Of a stretch of 64,000 bases of DNA, positions 1-11,705 are shown piece by piece. Source of the DNA: Chamaelirium japonicum. Lineage: Eukaryota; Streptophyta; Magnoliopsida; Liliales; Melanthiaceae. How positions within the stretch are numbered: position 1 is the stretch's first letter; the number at the start of each line of letters is the position of its first letter. Both the position numbers and the translations under genes were made by a program. Under the pieces are notes generated by a model. It made no database searches. It worked only from the letters and a program-made list of their open reading frames with translations, and was not told the origin of the DNA. The stretch lies in contig OX393555.1 of NCBI GenBank assembly GCA_947650365.1, positions 15,625,251 through 15,689,250 of the forward strand, read 5' to 3'.

Positions 1-84
<84 letters not shown>

Positions 85-98
85 CGCACACACACACA
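1..98. repeat. Compound dinucleotide microsatellite
   Basis: A (TA)n run passes directly into (TG)n, then a short CG-rich stretch and CA repeats. The alternating purine-pyrimidine composition can adopt Z-DNA-like structure. It is cut by the window edge. Confidence 0.95.
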
Positions 99-636
99 TT
101 TTCGCACTAGTTGTTAACATGACATGGTGAATGTGACCTAAGCAATTACTTATTGCATTAGAGACACTATTTATTGCATCGTGAATTTCTTATCACTCGG
201 ATCATGAGGCACTTGGTAATCTTTACTCGCAAAGGAAACTTAGGACAAGCATGACAAGTGCATATCTTTAACATTTACCTTAATAATGAAGTATAAGCTG
301 GAGGGAGCAAAAGAAAGGGTTAATGGCTTGAGCAGGACATCCATGGTGTAGGGTATAATGAAAAACAAAGTCACGGGTTTCGAAGAGATCAAGAATATCT
401 ATTTAGTTGATCCTTGCTTTGGTAACGGGCTAAAAAAGGTTAAAATGTTTTCCAAGACATTTTACAACCCCTTTTTGCGGCCTATGTTGTTATCTTTCAA
501 GGAAAATTATTATGCATGATGGTTCGACTTGATCAATGTATTGGCACATAAAAGAAGATTTTACACTAAAGACCGCAATGTTCCACTACATTGGTTGAGT
601 GGTAAGGATAGGTCAGTAACGGGGCTAAGTTTGGTC
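99..636. other. Non-coding stretch, nothing recognised
   Basis: No open frame with a recognisable protein family, no RNA gene and no clear terminal repeats were seen. Composition is ordinary intergenic plant DNA. Confidence 0.5.
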
Positions 637-1050
637 TAGTGTAAGTGTAACCAAAACCAAAAGTCCCATTTATGTGCCCTTCATGCCAAAGAAACTGTGG
701 GCTTAAATCTATACTCACGAGGTTCCAATGCGGTCAGGTGAGGCGACCAACACAAAGGGGGGTCCCTTTCCATGGGACACTCCTTGGGCCGTTGAACCCA
801 CGGAGGTAAAGTTGGCATGTGGCCCAGGCAAGACCATGCTACATGTGAGTGTAACCAAACCAAAATCCCATTTCCAGCTTCATACCAAAGAAATTGTGGG
901 CTTGAATATGTACTGACGAGTTCCAATGTGATCAGGTGAGGAGACCAACACAAAGGGGGGTCTCTTTCTGTGAGACACTCCTTGGGCAATTGAACCCACG
1001 GAGGTAAAGTTGGCATGTGGCATAGGCAAGAGCCGCAAGACCATGGGGCC
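637..1050. repeat. Two-copy tandem repeat of about 198 bp
   Basis: Two head-to-tail copies share the same order of blocks: an AGTGTAACCAAA start, a CCAAAGAAA-TTGTGGGCTT-like block, TTCCAATG, GACCAACACAAAGGGGGG and CCCACGGAGGTAAAGTTGGC. Corresponding positions, for example TTCC at 723/724 and 921/922, are about 198 bp apart. Short frames across it on both strands are products of the duplication and look non-coding. Confidence 0.85.
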
Positions 1051-2030
1051 TGTGATGTAAGGAGTGACACGGAAAAAGTCGAGAGAGATGGCAGTCAACA
1101 ACCACAACCATCACTCACCCTCTATCCATCACTCATCATACCAGCGGAGTTATTTAGTCAATTAATTTTGTCTATGTGATATATTATGAGAAATTCCAAG
1201 GGTTGAAATTTTGAAGCTTTCCACATGGTAGGTTTTAAGAAGTGGGCTGGGGTAAAGTTTGTGGTGGAGAGAATCAGAAAGCAATGGTTCAGGAAGCTTT
1301 CGCTATGGTAGATGAAACTTCTCCTTTGGCCATGGCGGAACTGGGTTCAGAGATTCCGATGGAATAGGTTTTCCCTCGTAAGGAAGTAGGGCTGATCGAG
1401 GAGGAGACATGCCAATATGCGGGCACTCTCCAACTTAGTATCGAGAAGAGAGGAGGTTGGAGAAATACTTCAAGGAGCAGATCTGTAATGACGACCCATT
1501 ACATGTGACAGCAAGGTAAATTGAAGTGATAAAGATTGCAAAGCAAAAGATTTTGAAAAAGGGCCAAGCTTCCCATTAAAGTGAGTAAAATCCATGACCC
1601 AACAACAATATTTTTCTGCGAATTACTTCAAGATTCCAGGAAAAATGGAGAGCATATTCAACAAAGAAGAACTGAAACAATGCAGCCGAATTATGCAGAA
1701 GATACAAACCCTAACTAGCAAGCCAAAAGAAAACCCAGAAGGGCCAGAACCAATTCAAGAAACAATTAAGCCGCAAATGCTCCGAATTTTAACCAATCAA
1801 GCCCAATCTCCAATCCCTAACCAAATTATGGACATCAATCTCTCAACACGGTTTCTTCAAAGTAACGAGTAGGTTCTGCTGAAGAGTTTCAAAGAAAACC
1901 CTAGGACCAATTCAAGAAACATTTGATCCGCAGTTACTCGGAAGCTCAAACAATCAATCCCGGACTCCTAGTCACCAACCAAACTCCAGACACCATCAAA
2001 TCAGTTATTTTTCTTCAAAAATAAACGGAT
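1051..2030. other. Intergenic or intronic DNA, no gene recognised
   Basis: No supported gene. A short imperfect direct repeat (ACCAATTCAAGAAACA near 1,748 and 1,901) makes up much of a weak 92-codon frame at 1,594-1,872, which resembles no family I know. If the exon at 2,072-2,257 is real, this stretch would be its first intron. Confidence 0.4.
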
Positions 2031-2071
2031 TTGTTAAAGAATTTCCAAACCCTCGGGGAAAAGCGAGTACC

Positions 2072-2257
2072 TTTCGCGTCAGGGCGGCCGGCGGCGTCCG
2101 ATCCGGCGGTCCAGATCCAGCACGGGATCCTCCCTCCCTGTGCAAGGAGGTGGCAGGCCATGGATTGGCTGCAGGACTCGTACTGCTGCCTCAGTTGGCC
2201 CTCGATCCAGCGCTTCCTCTCGAAGATCTGCATGAATAGGTGCTCCATCGTCGACAT
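2072..2257 (-). CDS. Possible first coding exon of an unidentified plant protein (partial)
   Basis: The minus-strand frame opens with MSTMEHLFMQIFERK and continues as a coherent, charged, helix-like sequence of about 60 residues, unlike the repeat-derived frames nearby. It sits in a GC-rich patch with ordinary plant codon use. On the minus strand a possible splice donor (AAG|GTACTC) follows at about 2,072. Upstream of the ATG, in sense orientation, lies a (CT)n tract at 2,309-2,346, typical of plant 5' leaders. Later exons would lie below 2,072 and I could not identify any, so the gene may be truncated or run off the window. I do not recognise the family and assign no function. It could be an orphan exon copied by a transposon. 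Confidence 0.35.
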
Positions 2258-2308
2258 TTCTGCTCGGATTTGGATCGAGCGAAGATAAGAGAGAGGATTT
2301 CACCCTCT

Positions 2309-2310
2309 GC

Positions 2311-2346
<36 letters not shown>
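2309..2346. repeat. (GA)n microsatellite, possible 5' UTR of the exon to its left
   Basis: GA repeats with one interruption. On the minus strand this is a CT-rich tract just upstream of the putative start codon at 2,257. Confidence 0.8.
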
Positions 2347-2348
<2 letters not shown>

Positions 2349-2828
2349 ACGGCTCTGAGAAGGGGAGAGGGAGGGATTGGAAAATTTTGAATGACAGAGT
2401 TCGAGGCGGTGGTAACTTGTACCGAAGGACAAGTTTTGTAGGTTTCTTCGCGGATAATGGAGATAAGTTTGTCATCAGGATCAAGGGAATGATCAGATCC
2501 AACGGTTAATATTTGTTACGTACCACTAGTGCAATAGGCATCGACACCTCTTTATTTTACTCCGCAGAACATATGACCTGATGAAGAGATCGATCTGATA
2601 GGCCCGTCAAAGGAACAGTGCCAGGCCGGGCCAGGGTAGAAGGTTGGGATCAAACCAGGCCCGATTATTCGCCCTATATGTCAGGCCCTAGCTCGTCCCT
2701 AGCCCAGGCTAGGGCCTTTTTAAGGGTCAGGCCCAACAAGGCCCAAGCAAGCTTCTTTAGCCTTTTAGATCATTAAAGTCAGGGTTAAATCAATCTTTTT
2801 CCTAAATAAGAATTTAGACTTTAGGGAG

Positions 2829-3011
2829 GAGTAATGCTACTCGTACAATCTCCATCGACAATCTATAAAACAAATCGGACCAAGGAAGTGGTGGTATGGG
2901 GTCATTGCATCGGAATTCACACCAACCACTAACCCTTGGGCCCCGCCACCACTTGTTTAGTCTGATTTGTTTTTTAGATTGTCGATGGAGATTGTGCGAG
3001 TAGCATTACTC
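2829..3011. mobile_element. Mutator-like MITE (183 bp) with 9-bp target duplication
   Basis: The ends are inverted repeats beginning GAGTAATGCTACTC and continuing imperfectly for about 50 bp. Direct repeats TTTAGGGAG lie at 2,820-2,828 and 3,012-3,020, exactly outside the inverted repeats. A 9-bp duplication with long terminal inverted repeats is the Mutator-superfamily signature. There is no coding capacity, so it is non-autonomous. Confidence 0.8.
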
Positions 3012-3204
3012 TTTAGGGAGTCATTTCAAACCTTTTACCTTTTTTTAGGGTTGAGACCATAACAATGCAACATTAGTGTTTGGTATTATATAATCCTTTA
3101 ATGCTTATATCTCTCAGCTTGAGTCTCTAATTCCCATAGGCCACAGTGAGTGACTAACTTATGATTGATTAGTCCCACTTAGTTTTTTATTTTGCCACCT
3201 AAGA

Positions 3205-3206
3205 GG

Positions 3207-3252
<46 letters not shown>

Positions 3253-3634
3253 GAAATGAATTCCTATGACATGTCATAGGGAGTACCCTATGACATATGG
3301 TGAGTTAGTAACCCTAGAATATTTAGAATGTTCTGAATTTTTATGAGGATGATCACCCTATCTTAGATAGGACCCCCGCAAAAAATCGCCTCATTCTAAA
3401 ACTTCTAGAGGCATCAAATATGATTTTCAATTTAACGGTTAAAATGGATGGCCAATAAAGCTTCTAGCATTTGATGCCCCAACAAGTTTTAGAATGCTTT
3501 GATTTTTTGTGGACATTCTATCTAAGGTAAGATGATCACCCTCAAAAAAATTCAGCACATTCTAAACATTCTAGCATTACTAATTCACCATATGTCATAG
3601 GGTACTCCCTATGACATGTCATAGGAACCCAGCC

Positions 3635-3681
<47 letters not shown>
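3205..3681. mobile_element. Palindromic element embedded in an (AT)n microsatellite
   Basis: (AT)n at about 3,207-3,250 and 3,638-3,681 flank a nearly self-complementary element of about 387 bp. The outer arm CCTATGACATGTCATAGG and inner arms containing GATGATCACCCT and a TTAGAATG-type motif mirror about a centre with TTAACGGTTAAAATGGATGG. The centre and inner arms recur in other (AT)n-flanked elements at 10.7, 17.1, 17.5, 29.4 and 51.5 kb. Confidence 0.7.
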
Positions 3682-3688
<7 letters not shown>

Positions 3689-3689
3689 T

Positions 3690-4543
3690 TTATAGAGGGC
3701 CGGGTCAGGCAAGGCTTTAGGTTTCCCTTGCCAGGCCCTTAGGCCTTTGGAGGGCAGGGCATTGGAGGTCCGAACCGTACAGGGGACCCTCTCCAAAGGA
3801 ATAGATTGACATACCTGCTAACTATGGGTGTAAAACGGGCCGGTCCATGGGGGTCAAGGGGCATCCCAAGCCTTGTTTTGTCAGGTTTTAGGGTCGGGCC
3901 AGGTTAGGACCGGTTAAGTATATATTATACAAAAATATAATAGTAGAGGTTTCAAACCTTGCACATTCAGCTTTAAGGCAATGCACTGATTGATGATATC
4001 TATATAATATGCTACAATTTTTGTGGGGGTACAAACAACTATGATGACCCCCTCTAACGCACTCTCAACCACACGATCACGACACCTCAAAAAAAATAAA
4101 ACTCTACACCTCAGTGCCAGTCCTAACTAATCGTTCGTCCTCTGCCCTTCGCTGATCGCCCCCCTTTCCTCTTCCCTCATCTGCGCACCCTGCTAATCGC
4201 CCTCCCTCCTAAAGCAAATTCAACCCTCCCCGCCCCTCTCCTCTTCTCTAATCGCACCCCGCGTCCCTAATCCATGGACCCCCACTGATCACCTCCCTCC
4301 TTGACCAAATCCCACCCTCCCAGCTCCTCACTCGCAAACCCCCAATCTCGCTCGAAACCCCACTGATTGCGCACAAATCCCACCCTCCCCGCCCCTCCCC
4401 TCTTCCCTGACCGCACCCCATGGACCCCAAATCCCACTTGAAATCCCCCAAATCCCTTCCCAAAAAAAATCCTTACAAATTCTCGCTTCATGGCAATCCC
4501 TCTGAAACTCCAGATCCCACATAGTCGTCTCAAAACATCCATC

Positions 4544-4575
<32 letters not shown>

Positions 4576-4800
4576 CACAAAGAGAATGGCGACCAAACTG
4601 CACGACTCTCAACAGGTTCTTTCATGGCATCAAAAAAAAATTAGCTTTTTTTTTGTTCCTTTATGAGGCATCTGATCACTCAAAGTTTTCTTTTAGTTCT
4701 TTTATATCTTTTGTACCTTCATGATTGCTTTTGTTTATTGGCATCAATCACTAGAGATCACCAAAAAAAATTAGCTTTTTTTTTGTTCCTTCATAAGGGA
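3690..4800. other. Low-complexity intergenic DNA
   Basis: Contains GGGCC-rich stretches (3,700-3,920) like the ends of degenerate hAT-type MITEs, a C-rich block of imperfect repeats (about 4,140-4,450), a (GA)n tract at about 4,549-4,575, and a short repeat AATTAGCTTTTTTTTTGTTC near 4,640 and 4,770. No gene was recognised. Confidence 0.5.
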
Positions 4801-5520
4801 TTAAGGTTGGCCGCGTAGAGAGAAGAGAGAGAAGGAAAGTAGAGAGAAAGAATAAGAAGAAGAGAGGAAGAAGAGGAAGAAAGAGAACGCGGTGTGCGAA
4901 TCTTCTCCTAGTACCTCGACATGTCTACCTCGGCTTCTACTTCGACGGACGATTTAATCTCTTGGTGATCCTTTAGTAATCTATGTGTATCTCTCGAGCG
5001 TGTTTTTCTCTATTTCGTGGTTGTAATTTGTGAGATGAGCAAGATGTTGCAGGAGGTCCGACAAACGGTGACCATTGCATGATGTTATTCTTGCTATTTG
5101 ATAATCTAAATCCTTCATTTCCTGTGATTCCGTGGTATACGTTGTCATTGTATTTGTGCATCGTATTCTCTGTATGGAGTTGCGATCTCTTCACGGATTC
5201 GATTCTCAAACCTCAAGCAACACCTTGAGGGATGAAGGCTTCTGCAGTACAAGAGATTGATGTCGATGTGAGGCCAATTCCCCCAACAGTCCACAGAGGG
5301 TATATGACACCACAGCCCAATCCCCCTAGTCGATATGGGAGTAAACCCAACAATTCCCCCTCACACGAGGCTAGGGTTAGACAAAATCCGAGACCCCCCT
5401 CTCATGCAGAATGCCACAAGTTTAGGGCTGGACAGACTCCGATGCCCCCCTAACCCCTCGTGCGAAACGCAGGAAGAGGAACAATATGTCCCCTCTTGAA
5501 CTGAGGTTGGGGGAAACTTT

Positions 5521-5680
5521 GCTCTGAAACCACTGTTAGATACCCTCTCGCTCCAAAACCCGACTAGCGTGGCTATATAGGCCTCAACTATAGTGGGCTA
5601 GATAATACATGACAGAAGGAGAGAGGGAGTGCTCTACATTGCATCCTCCATCTTGCATTCAACTGCCTAGGTGTCTAACA
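5521..5680 (-). mobile_element. Short LTR plus primer-binding site of a minus-strand retroelement remnant
   Basis: 5,534-5,680 (147 bp) begins TGTTAGATACC and ends GTCTAACA, so it has TG/CA ends with a short inverted repeat. It contains a TATATAGG block. Next to it, 5,521-5,532 on the minus strand reads TGGTTTCAGAGC, one mismatch from the initiator-Met tRNA primer site TGGTATCAGAGC. The interior should lie to the left, but no second LTR and no gag-pol were seen there. Hence it is a non-autonomous (TRIM-like) or truncated element. Confidence 0.65.
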
Positions 5681-5699
5681 ATTGTCAATAAAATTAGAC

Positions 5700-6060
5700 T
5701 CGACTATGCTAGGCCTTACAAAAGTCCCAACACCTGTCAATGAATTAGGTTTTTTATGGATTGGTCAGGTAGTTAGAGGACTGGGTGCTAGATCATGGGC
5801 TCAAACAAGTCCAGAGATCGAAATGGGGGAAGACATCATAACTACTACTTTTATTAACTTCCATAATCCCGTGAACATGACTCATTGCCTAGGATTCCCA
5901 CGTGCAAACAAGTCAACAATGGTCTTGAGGGAAAGTTCGCTCCATTGTGTCCATACCGCAAACTCAAAACCTCTCCAACAAGAGAGAGAGAAAGTACCAC
6001 TCGGGCAAGAGCCCGTTGGTAATGAAGTAGGCTTCATCCAACTAAAATTGTCATAATTTG
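5700..6060. other. Possible tRNA-derived SINE-like segment
   Basis: This segment follows the LTR and recurs at about 9,140-9,500. It contains TGGTCAGGTAGTTAGAGGAC, an A-box-like sequence, and downstream GAGATCGAAA, a weak B-box-like sequence. No clear 3' tail or target duplication was seen, so a Pol III origin is only a suggestion. Confidence 0.25.
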
Positions 6061-6683
6061 GTGACACATGCCCTAAATTTTCTTGCGGCGGTACATGACT
6101 GTCACGTGCACCACATGTGCCTGGCGTGCTCGATGCGCTTGGCTGGACGGCATCTCCCATTATGTGCCCGCAGTGCAACCGAGCCACTCGGTAAGCCATC
6201 AAGACACCCACATTACTAGTGAATTAAGAAAAGAAGAAAAAAAAAGGGGAGCTTTGTGATAGGTTTGACTTTTTCAAATCACACAAATGACACATATACC
6301 CTTATGTGCGTACCAGAAATATCATTAGAAGGCTAGCAATCAGAAACGTGCACGTGGAGGTCGAACCGCAGGGTCCATCGGCCCTATGGAGTAAACACCG
6401 ACGGCCAAGATTTCCACTTGCAAACCAACCAGTCACTAAGATTCACCGTGCGGACATCGGATGGCTATGGCACGTGCTACATTAGGTAGCTTAGAAAATA
6501 GAGGGGGTGGAGTTATCAAAGTCAACCCACTTACGGACTTACCCCTGTCATGGTTGCATGAGAATAATCTCATCATTTCCCCAATGGGGGATGGTCGGTT
6601 AACGACTGAATTGTATCAACCCATGGGTATTAATTGGTCGGCCAAATCATGTGGCAGGGTGGCCCTTGCAAATGTGTTTTTAC

Positions 6684-7131
6684 TAGGGCTGGCAATTTCG
6701 GACCCGACACGGCAGACCCGACACAAAGTTAGCGGGTCTGGGTCAGGGCTAAACGGGTTCGGATCGTAAACGATAGACACGTTTAATAAACGGGTCGGGT
6801 CTGGACACGGTAGACCCTGAAAGACCCGTTTAGTATTCAACGGGTCATGTAAGGTCGGGTCGGGTCTATCAGCAATCTGATACTATAAATATATAATAAC
6901 AGCGGGTCTTTCGGGTCAGGTCGGGTCAAGTCGGATTGGGTCGGATCGGGTCAACTGAATAGACCCGAGTGGTAAACGGGTCTTATCGGGTCTACCCGTT
7001 TATTAGTGGGTCGGGTACGGGTTTAGGATCTAGACACGATTAGTTAAACGGGTCGGATCCGGGTCTAGGAGTTTTGGACACGACACGACACCAGACACGA
7101 CACGAACCCGAGACGACCATTGCCACCCCTA
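6684..7131. mobile_element. hAT-type MITE (448 bp) rich in ACCCG/CGGGT motifs
   Basis: Terminal inverted repeats TAGGGCTGGCAAT and ATTGCCACCCCTA bound the element. The 8-bp flanks GTTTTTAC (6,676-6,683) and GATTTTAC (7,132-7,139) differ by one base, consistent with an old hAT target duplication. The inside is a dense array of GGGTCGGGT/GACCCG motifs on both strands. A related copy starts at 48,951. Confidence 0.8.
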
Positions 7132-8264
7132 GATTTTACCCTTGAATATGGCTGCCGAATGTGGCCGGAGGTGTTGCCACTGAAGACGGTCGTCCGAGTT
7201 CCGACGGGGGCGGTCGAACCCTCCACCTCCTCACCAAAGCATCAGTTGCTCCCATCACATCCATTTACTGTAGCTTGAAAAGGGTTGGGCGTGACCTGTC
7301 TCAGTCTGGTTCGGATTGCTTTTCTTGACGGAATCAAGAAGGTGGGATTAAGAACTGGTTGGGTGAGAACCTGCAAATTCCAGTTCTTCAAGGACATGAG
7401 TGAAGCATATAAATTGTTGGTTCACCCAACTTAGGAAAGATGAGATAAGATCGCACTGATAATAAACATAGGATGGTAGATTGTCTCAATCCCTCATCTA
7501 CCTGTAGATGGGATGTGATCTTGAGTTCAATCTTCTTGATTCCATGGGGTCTCAACCTCCATCCCGAGTATAATTATGGGTGTAATGTCTCGTGTCAGAT
7601 TGGGTCGAGTCGGTCTCTAATGGGTTAGTGATATTTGACCCATACCTACGAGAAAATACCCATGCATCCGGCCGATCAGGAGAAGATGACGATCATCACT
7701 GAGCATGGGTTGTATTGTTATAAATGTTAGATACCCTTTTGTTCCAAAACTCGGGTCGTAAGGGGAGGCCCATGTTGGGTTTTGGCTTGCAAAAGCCACT
7801 ACCAGACAGGATCGTGCGCACGGATGAACCGGCAGAAAAGTCGGGCGAGTAAAATCCTGGATACATCGTGCGCACGATGGGTGCATTGTGCGCACGACTT
7901 GGGTTTTGGTAGTGCGGGTCGGGTTGCGGATTCTCCTGTTTTGGCAAGACAACTTCTAGTTGGGTTTCCAATTGGTGTATGACGCCCTACCCTAACCGTT
8001 GTTATATAGGGGAAAGGAGAGGAGGCTTGATGAGTGATTGGAACTCAAGGGAAATCGTCGACGACGGCTACAGTGGTGGGTTCGAAATCGTCTACAGAAG
8101 AACGAAAAGATTGAAGGGGGGGAGGGGTCGACACGACGCTCCCTTGAGGCTCTTGGATGCTTGTGAGAGCATGGTGGTTATGATCATGGTGGAGTGGTTC
8201 TTCTAGGTAGAGGATTGAGAGCGAGTCATGGTCGAGGAGAGAACGAAAACTCTGTCTAGGGTTT
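7132..8264. other. Intergenic DNA with one LTR-like end
   Basis: No gene recognised. At 7,728 the sequence TGTTAGATACCC resumes, the same first 12 bases as the LTR at 5,534, with a further stretch of similarity (CAAAACTCGG) and a TTATATAGG block near 8,000. It may be a diverged LTR of the same family. The other end was not located. Confidence 0.35.
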
Positions 8265-10080
8265 ACCACTTAGAGAGAAGAGAAAGGAAGGAAAGTAGAG
8301 AGAAAGAAGAAGAAGAAAAAGAAGAAGAAGAGAGGAAGAAAAGGATGCAGTGTGCGGATCTTCTCCGAGTTCCCGACTTATACTTCGGCGGATGATTTCA
8401 TCTCTTGGTGATCCTTCGATAATCTTTGTGTATCTCTTGGGCGTGTTGTTCTCCACTTCGTGGGTGTAATCTGTGAGAGGAGAAAGATAAATGTTTGCGG
8501 GGTCCGACAAACGATGATCACTGCATAGTGTAATTCTTGCTATGAGATAATCTAAGTTCTTGATTGCCTGTGATTCCGTGGCGTTCGTTGTCATTGTATT
8601 TGTGTATCGTATTCTCTGTATAGAGTTGCGATCTCTGCAGAGCTCAGATCCTCGAACCTCAATCACCATCCTGAGGGGCTGAAGGCTTCCGCGGTACAAT
8701 GGATTGACATTGGTGCGAGACCGATTACCCCAACATACACAGAGGGTATATGAAGACACCACGGCCTAGCCCCCTTGCCGATGTGGGAGTAAACCCAACA
8801 ATTCCCCCTCACACGAGTCTAGGGCTAGACAAACTCCGAGGCCCCCGTCTCATGCGGAATGCCATGAGGCTAGGTAGACTCCGATGGCCTTTTGGCCTCT
8901 TGCGCGGAACACAGGAAGAGGCACAACCTGGCCCCTCTTGAACTGAGGTTGGGCGAAACTTTGTTCTGATACCACTGTTAAATACCCTCTTGCCCCAAAA
9001 CTCGACTAACACATGGCTATATAGGCCTCGACTATAGTGGGCTAGATAATACATGGCAGAAGGAGAGAGGGATTGCTCTACATTGCATCCTCCATCTTCC
9101 ATTCAACTACCTAGGTGTCTAACAATTGTCAGTGAAATTAGACTCGACTATACTAGGCCCGACAAAAGTCCCAACCCTTGTCAATGAATTAGTTTTTTTT
9201 ATGGTTTGGTCAGGTAGTTAGAGGACAAGGCGTTAGATCATGGGCTCAAACAAGTCCAGAGATCGAAACGGGGGAAGGCATCATAACTGCTATTTATATT
9301 GACTTTCATAATCCTGTGAACATGACATCATTGGCCAAGATTCGCACGTGCAAACAAGGCAACAATGACCTTTAGGGAAAGTTTCCTCCACGGTGTCCAT
9401 ACCTAGAGTCGAACATGGAAGCTCTCCAACAGGGGAGAGAGTACCACTCAGGCCAGAGCCCGTTGGTAAGGAAGCAGGTTTCATCCAACTAAAATTGCCT
9501 TAATTTAGTGACACACCCCTTAATTTTCTTGCAGTGGCACATGCCTGTCACGTGCACCACATCAAACCACCTACGGTACCAGTGAATTAAGAACAAAAAA
9601 AGGGGGACTTATGTGATAGGTTCCTGACAAAAGACTACACTGGCATTTTGGATGCTCAAATTAGCATCTTAGTAAAAGTCCCTGTAACAACCCACCCTTA
9701 AACAATAAATCCCTCATAATTATCGGTTTAACTTTTCAAACCATACAAATGACACATATACCCTTATTTGTGTACCAAAAATATCATTAAAAGACTAACA
9801 ATCAGAAACGTGCACGTGGAGGCCGAAGTGTGTGAATAGCATCAATCATGCACCCAAATTATGATATCAAGCCCAACACAGGTCCGTCGATCCTATGGAG
9901 TTAACACCGAGATTTATCGGGCGGACATCGGACGGCTATGGCATATGCTACAATAGGTAGCATAGGAAATAGAGGGGGTGGAGTTATCAAAGTCCACCCA
10001 CTCACCCCTATCATGATTGCAGAGAATGAAGAAGTGAAGTGGGGACCCATCATTTCCCCTAATGGGGATGGCTGGAGCAT
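8265..10080. repeat. Repeat block copy 2, containing a small LTR
   Basis: Second copy of the block at about 4,810-6,640, same orientation, offset about 3.45 kb. It retains the purine-rich start, the LTR and the tail ending AGAGGGGGTGGAGTTATC, with many substitutions and small indels, so the duplication is old. Confidence 0.75.
8963..9124 (-). mobile_element. Second copy of the short LTR with primer-binding site
   Basis: 8,976-9,124 begins TGTTAAATACCC and ends GTCTAACA. The adjacent 8,963-8,974 reads TGGTATCAGAAC on the minus strand, one mismatch from the initiator-Met primer site. It carries the same internal GGCTATATAGGCCT block as the copy at 5,534-5,680. Confidence 0.65.
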
Positions 10081-10479
10081 CAGGTGGCAACTAGGAATGT
10101 AATAGGGTAAATGGAAAACCCAACCCCACTGATCCTATTGGGCTGGGTTTGGGATGAAACTAATTGGGTTTAGACAGATTTGGGATTTACAAAATAAACC
10201 TGACCAAGTTTGGTACGGGTTATGATTAGCCTACCCCGACCCAACCTGATTAGATATATGTTATTTCTTTTACCGTTTGATTATTTTATGTGGATGAAGT
10301 TTAGTATCCTATTTTGTATTAAACCAATACTATGTTTAAGGAGATGATGCATCTCATGTCTTTTGTTTGTAAAATTTCTAGAACATATCTGACTTAATTA
10401 TCAATATGTTCATGGTGTTTAACTAATTGTAGACTTGTAGTAAATTATACATTTTCATTGTAGTGTATATGTTTAATTC

Positions 10480-11000
<521 letters not shown>

Positions 11001-11120
11001 TCAGGTCTCGCACCGCACGCACACAGCGGGTGCATCAGACAGCTACGGTGCGAGACCGCACGCATCGCACGCCGCACCTTAACAGTGCTCTCTCTTCAGT
11101 TCTCTCTCTCTCTCTCTTTA

Positions 11121-11197
<77 letters not shown>

Positions 11198-11334
11198 TGC
11201 TATAATGCAGTACGTACGTGCGGCACTGTACTGCAGCCGTTTGATGCACGTGCTGATTGCATCACATGCACGTAGCGGTGCATCAGATGACTGCGGTGCG
11301 GTGCCGCATTTACCGCATGTCGCATTATATCATT

Positions 11335-11405
<71 letters not shown>
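11001..11405. repeat. GC-rich foldback pieces alternating with (CT)n and (AT)n
   Basis: Two GC-rich stretches (about 11,001-11,090 and 11,207-11,330) contain GCATCAGACGGCTGCGGTGC-like arms. They are separated by (CT)n at about 11,100-11,118 and (AT)n at about 11,128-11,197, and followed by (CT)n-(AT)n at about 11,338-11,405. The same GC-rich family recurs at 17,968, 28,070 and 51,972. Confidence 0.7.
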
Positions 11406-11407
<2 letters not shown>

Positions 11408-11705
11408 CAAAAACATAGAAACTGTTATTTTGTGTTATAATGAATTTAGATCTTAATATATTCATTGCTTCTCTTAACAAAATAGGTTTAGTTCAAAATT
11501 TAATCAACTATCTTGGACTTGTCTTGCATAAACATAAGTAGGACAGGACGAAATAGGTTTGGGTTTTTACTAGTATGAGTAGGACGGGTTTGGGATTGAT
11601 CATTCAAACTTGACACGGTTTTGGGATAATATATTTCTTAGTGGGACGGGGTCGGGATGGACTGATCTGTCCCAAACCTGACCCGTTGCCATCCCTAGTG
11701 GCAAC

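Larger units (their letters stand above)
4810..6640. repeat. Repeat block copy 1, containing a small LTR
   Basis: This block reappears at about 8,265-10,080 in the same orientation with moderate divergence. Shared landmarks run in the same order: a purine-rich start (AGAGAGAAGAGA), TCTCTTGGTGATCCTT, GTGATTCCGTGG, a cytosine-rich stretch, the LTR, and a tail ending AGAGGGGGTGGAGTTATC. Similarity extends past both sides of the LTR, so this is a segmental duplication or a larger repeat family and not two independent LTR insertions. No convincing protein was found in it. Confidence 0.75.

Noticed and set aside
1594..1872. 92-codon plus-strand frame
   Set aside because: Partly a short repeat, no family resemblance, no splice or promoter context.
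4586..4620. Gene start MATKLHDSQQ after a (GA)n leader with possible donor
   Set aside because: Only ten residues, no recognisable continuation; cannot be supported.
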